Assembly: GCA_946612175.1 (NCBI GenBank)
Contig: CAMOEO010000124.1
Location: 1 to 8,267, forward strand
DNA: 8,267 nucleotides
Direction: 5' to 3'
Source of the DNA: an uncultured Verrucomicrobiota bacterium
Lineage (GTDB): Bacteria > Verrucomicrobiota > Kiritimatiellia > RFP12 > UBA3636
Positions 7,026 through 8,267 of this stretch are shown here, piece by piece. The position numbers and the translations under genes were made by a program. Positions within the stretch are counted from its first letter, which is position 1. Each line of letters starts with the position of its first letter. The notes under the pieces were generated by a model. It worked only from the letters and a program-made list of their open reading frames with translations. It did no database searches and was not told the origin of the DNA.

Positions 7026-8267
7026 CTAGTCCTTGATGCGGTTGCGGTAGTCGAGGAACGGCTGCAGCGGGGCGAGGGTGGCGCCGTGGAGGCGGAGCAG
7101 GGACTCGAACTCCGAGCGGGAGCCCTCGCGGAGCGTGAGCAGGGCGCGGGAGAGCAGCGCGGCCGGGGCGGGGTTGACGGGGAGCGGCGCGACGATCTCG
7201 TACATGTCCTTCGGGTCCATCTTCTCGAGCGGGAAGCGGCGGTTGCGGGCGAGCGGCTTTCCGTCCTTGCCGAGGATGTCGCACATCAGGGTGGGGTGCG
7301 CGTAGGCGATGGGGCGGACGCGGTATTCGCTGCCGCCGAGGCGGATGGTCCGCTCGCGGGGGGAGGCGGCGAGGGCGGCGCCGACGAGGTCCTCCCAGGG
7401 CTGGGCGTCGCGGAACGGGGCGTAGAGCGCAAGGTAGCGGGAGGACTCGGACGTCTCGCGGCGGCTGGCCTCCTGAAGGGCGAACTTGATGTGCTTGAAG
7501 GCGTCGGCGCGGGACTGGTCGCGAAGGCTCTCGTAGCAGTCGCGGACGACGTCCTCGAAGCGGTTGAGGGGCTTGGCGGGGGGCTGCGGCTCGGGAGCCG
7601 GGGCGGAGGGGGCTTCCTCGACGAAGTCCTCGAACGCCTCGTCGCCGTTCGCCGCGGCGGGGGCGCCGGCGGAGGCGAAGGGATTGCCCTCCTCGACGGG
7701 GGCGGCGGCCGGGGACGCGGGGGACGGGGCGCCCGTACGGGTCGCGGAGATGGACCGGCCGGTCGGTTCGGCGGGGGCCGTGGGCGGCGGGGCGGCGGGG
7801 GCGTCGCCGGGAGCGACGAAGCCGCCGTCGTCCGCGGGGAAGCCGCCGTCGCCGGCGGAGGCGAAGGGGTTGCCCTCCTCGAAGAAGGGGGCGGGGTCCT
7901 CCCCGGCGGAGGGGGAGGGCTCCTCCTCCCCGGCGCCGGGCTCTGCGCCGAGGGAGAGGGCGGAGAGGTCGACGGAGACGGAGACGGCCTTGTCCTCGAG
8001 CGTGCGGACGCGCCAGTAGGCGACGCCGACGAGGAAGGCGGCGACGGCGGCGAAGCCGGCGATCCGGACGAGGAGGGGCGGCGGGCGCGAGAGGACGATG
8101 GCGAGCGCGCCCTTCGCCGTGCGGGCGGCGCGCGAGCCGGCGGACTCCGGGACGGGCGCGGCGGCGGGGGGCGCGGCGACGAGGGGGGAGGCGGGGGCGG
8201 CGACGGGCGCGGAGCGGCGGGTGCCGCCGTCGGCGGAGGGCGCGGCCGCGCCGGCGCCGATGACGAT
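7026..8267 (-). CDS. 3' part of an unrecognised single-pass membrane protein
   Basis: The frame is open from the window edge (8267) to a TAG at 7028-7026, giving 413 visible residues. No ATG or GTG in frame gives a plausible start, so the gene begins outside the window. Visible parts: an Ala/Pro-rich, presumably cytoplasmic N-region (1-60); one membrane helix at about 65-85 (LLVRIAGFAAVAAFLVGVAYW) preceded by Arg/Lys; a long Pro/Ala/Gly/acidic linker (about 100-222) with two copies of EEGNPFASAG; and a compact mixed-charge C-terminal domain (about 223-413) with FEDVVRDCYESLRDQ, YLALYAPFRDAQPWEDLV and FLDYRNRIKD. The positive-inside rule suggests the C-terminal domain is outside the cytoplasmic membrane. 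I do not recognise the domain. The next gene, a membrane glycosyltransferase, starts nine bases after its stop, so a shared envelope role is possible. Confidence 0.8.
   Translation of the reverse strand: MVIGAGAAAPSADGGTRRSAPVAAPASPLVAAPPAAAPVPESAGSRAARTAKGALAIVLSRPPPLLVRIAGFAAVAAFLVGVAYWRVRTLEDKAVSVSVDLSALSLGAEPGAGEEEPSPSAGEDPAPFFEEGNPFASAGDGGFPADDGGFVAPGDAPAAPPPTAPAEPTGRSISATRTGAPSPASPAAAPVEEGNPFASAGAPAAANGDEAFEDFVEEAPSAPAPEPQPPAKPLNRFEDVVRDCYESLRDQSRADAFKHIKFALQEASRRETSESSRYLALYAPFRDAQPWEDLVGAALAASPRERTIRLGGSEYRVRPIAYAHPTLMCDILGKDGKPLARNRRFPLEKMDPKDMYEIVAPLPVNPAPAALLSRALLTLREGSRSEFESLLRLHGATLAPLQPFLDYRNRIKD
7665..7880 (-). repeat. Two copies of a 30-bp coding repeat (EEGNPFASAG)
   Basis: Positions 7851-7880 and 7665-7694 both encode EEGNPFASAG and differ at one base (AAC compared with AAT for Asn). 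They lie in the low-complexity linker of the unrecognised membrane protein at visible residues 130-139 and 192-201, about 62 residues apart. Near-identity at the DNA level suggests a recent duplication or a conserved short motif in an otherwise unconstrained linker. Confidence 0.8.

Noticed and set aside
5314..7284. Alternative minus-strand frame of 656 codons overlapping the glycosyltransferase
   Set aside because: Its Arg/Pro/Ala-rich product shows no domain. The frame at 5364-7016 gives membrane helices and the GT-C acidic motif. The NPFNPF stretch in it is just the repeat read in another frame.

Overview
This is a very GC-rich stretch of a bacterial chromosome in which every supportable gene lies on the minus strand. 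Initiator-tRNA formylation (Fmt), a sigma-54-dependent response regulator and a ComM-type ATPase all mark it as bacterial. The phylum cannot be fixed from the sequence. An uncultured high-GC Gram-negative lineage (for example Elusimicrobiota-like or deltaproteobacterial-like) is only a weak guess.

Layout in transcription order, from high to low coordinates. (1) 7026-8267 is the 3' part of an unrecognised single-pass membrane protein with a Pro/Ala-rich linker and a soluble C-terminal domain. (2) Nine bases later comes a GT-C fold, ArnT/PMT-like membrane glycosyltransferase (5364-7016), followed by a GC-rich hairpin. (3) The 121-base spacer 5243-5363 holds that hairpin, an overlapping sigma-70-like promoter, a perfect 8-bp palindrome and a Shine-Dalgarno sequence. 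(4) A second unit follows: fmt (4127-5242), an NtrC/AtoC-type response regulator (2638-4026), comM (1007-2614), a PHP-domain phosphoesterase of the TrpH/RNase AM type (132-1001), and the first 15 codons of another gene (1-44). The comM-PHP and regulator-comM gaps are 5 and 23 bases, so these genes are probably co-transcribed. No partner histidine kinase is visible.

The most unusual content is a 9-bp tandem repeat, YCTTCAACC on the coding strand, present in three arrays. Two fill intergenic spacers right up to a start codon (48-92 and about 4027-4095). In these the mRNA leader is almost or completely free of G, so no Shine-Dalgarno sequence is possible, and each is preceded by a G-quadruplex motif on the opposite strand. 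The third array (6061-6104) lies in frame inside the glycosyltransferase gene, in a loop between membrane helices. The first and third arrays share the same order of unit variants over about 45 bp, which points to a copied, dispersed element and not to independent expansion. The genes themselves are ordinary families; the repeat/leader cassette is the part worth following up.
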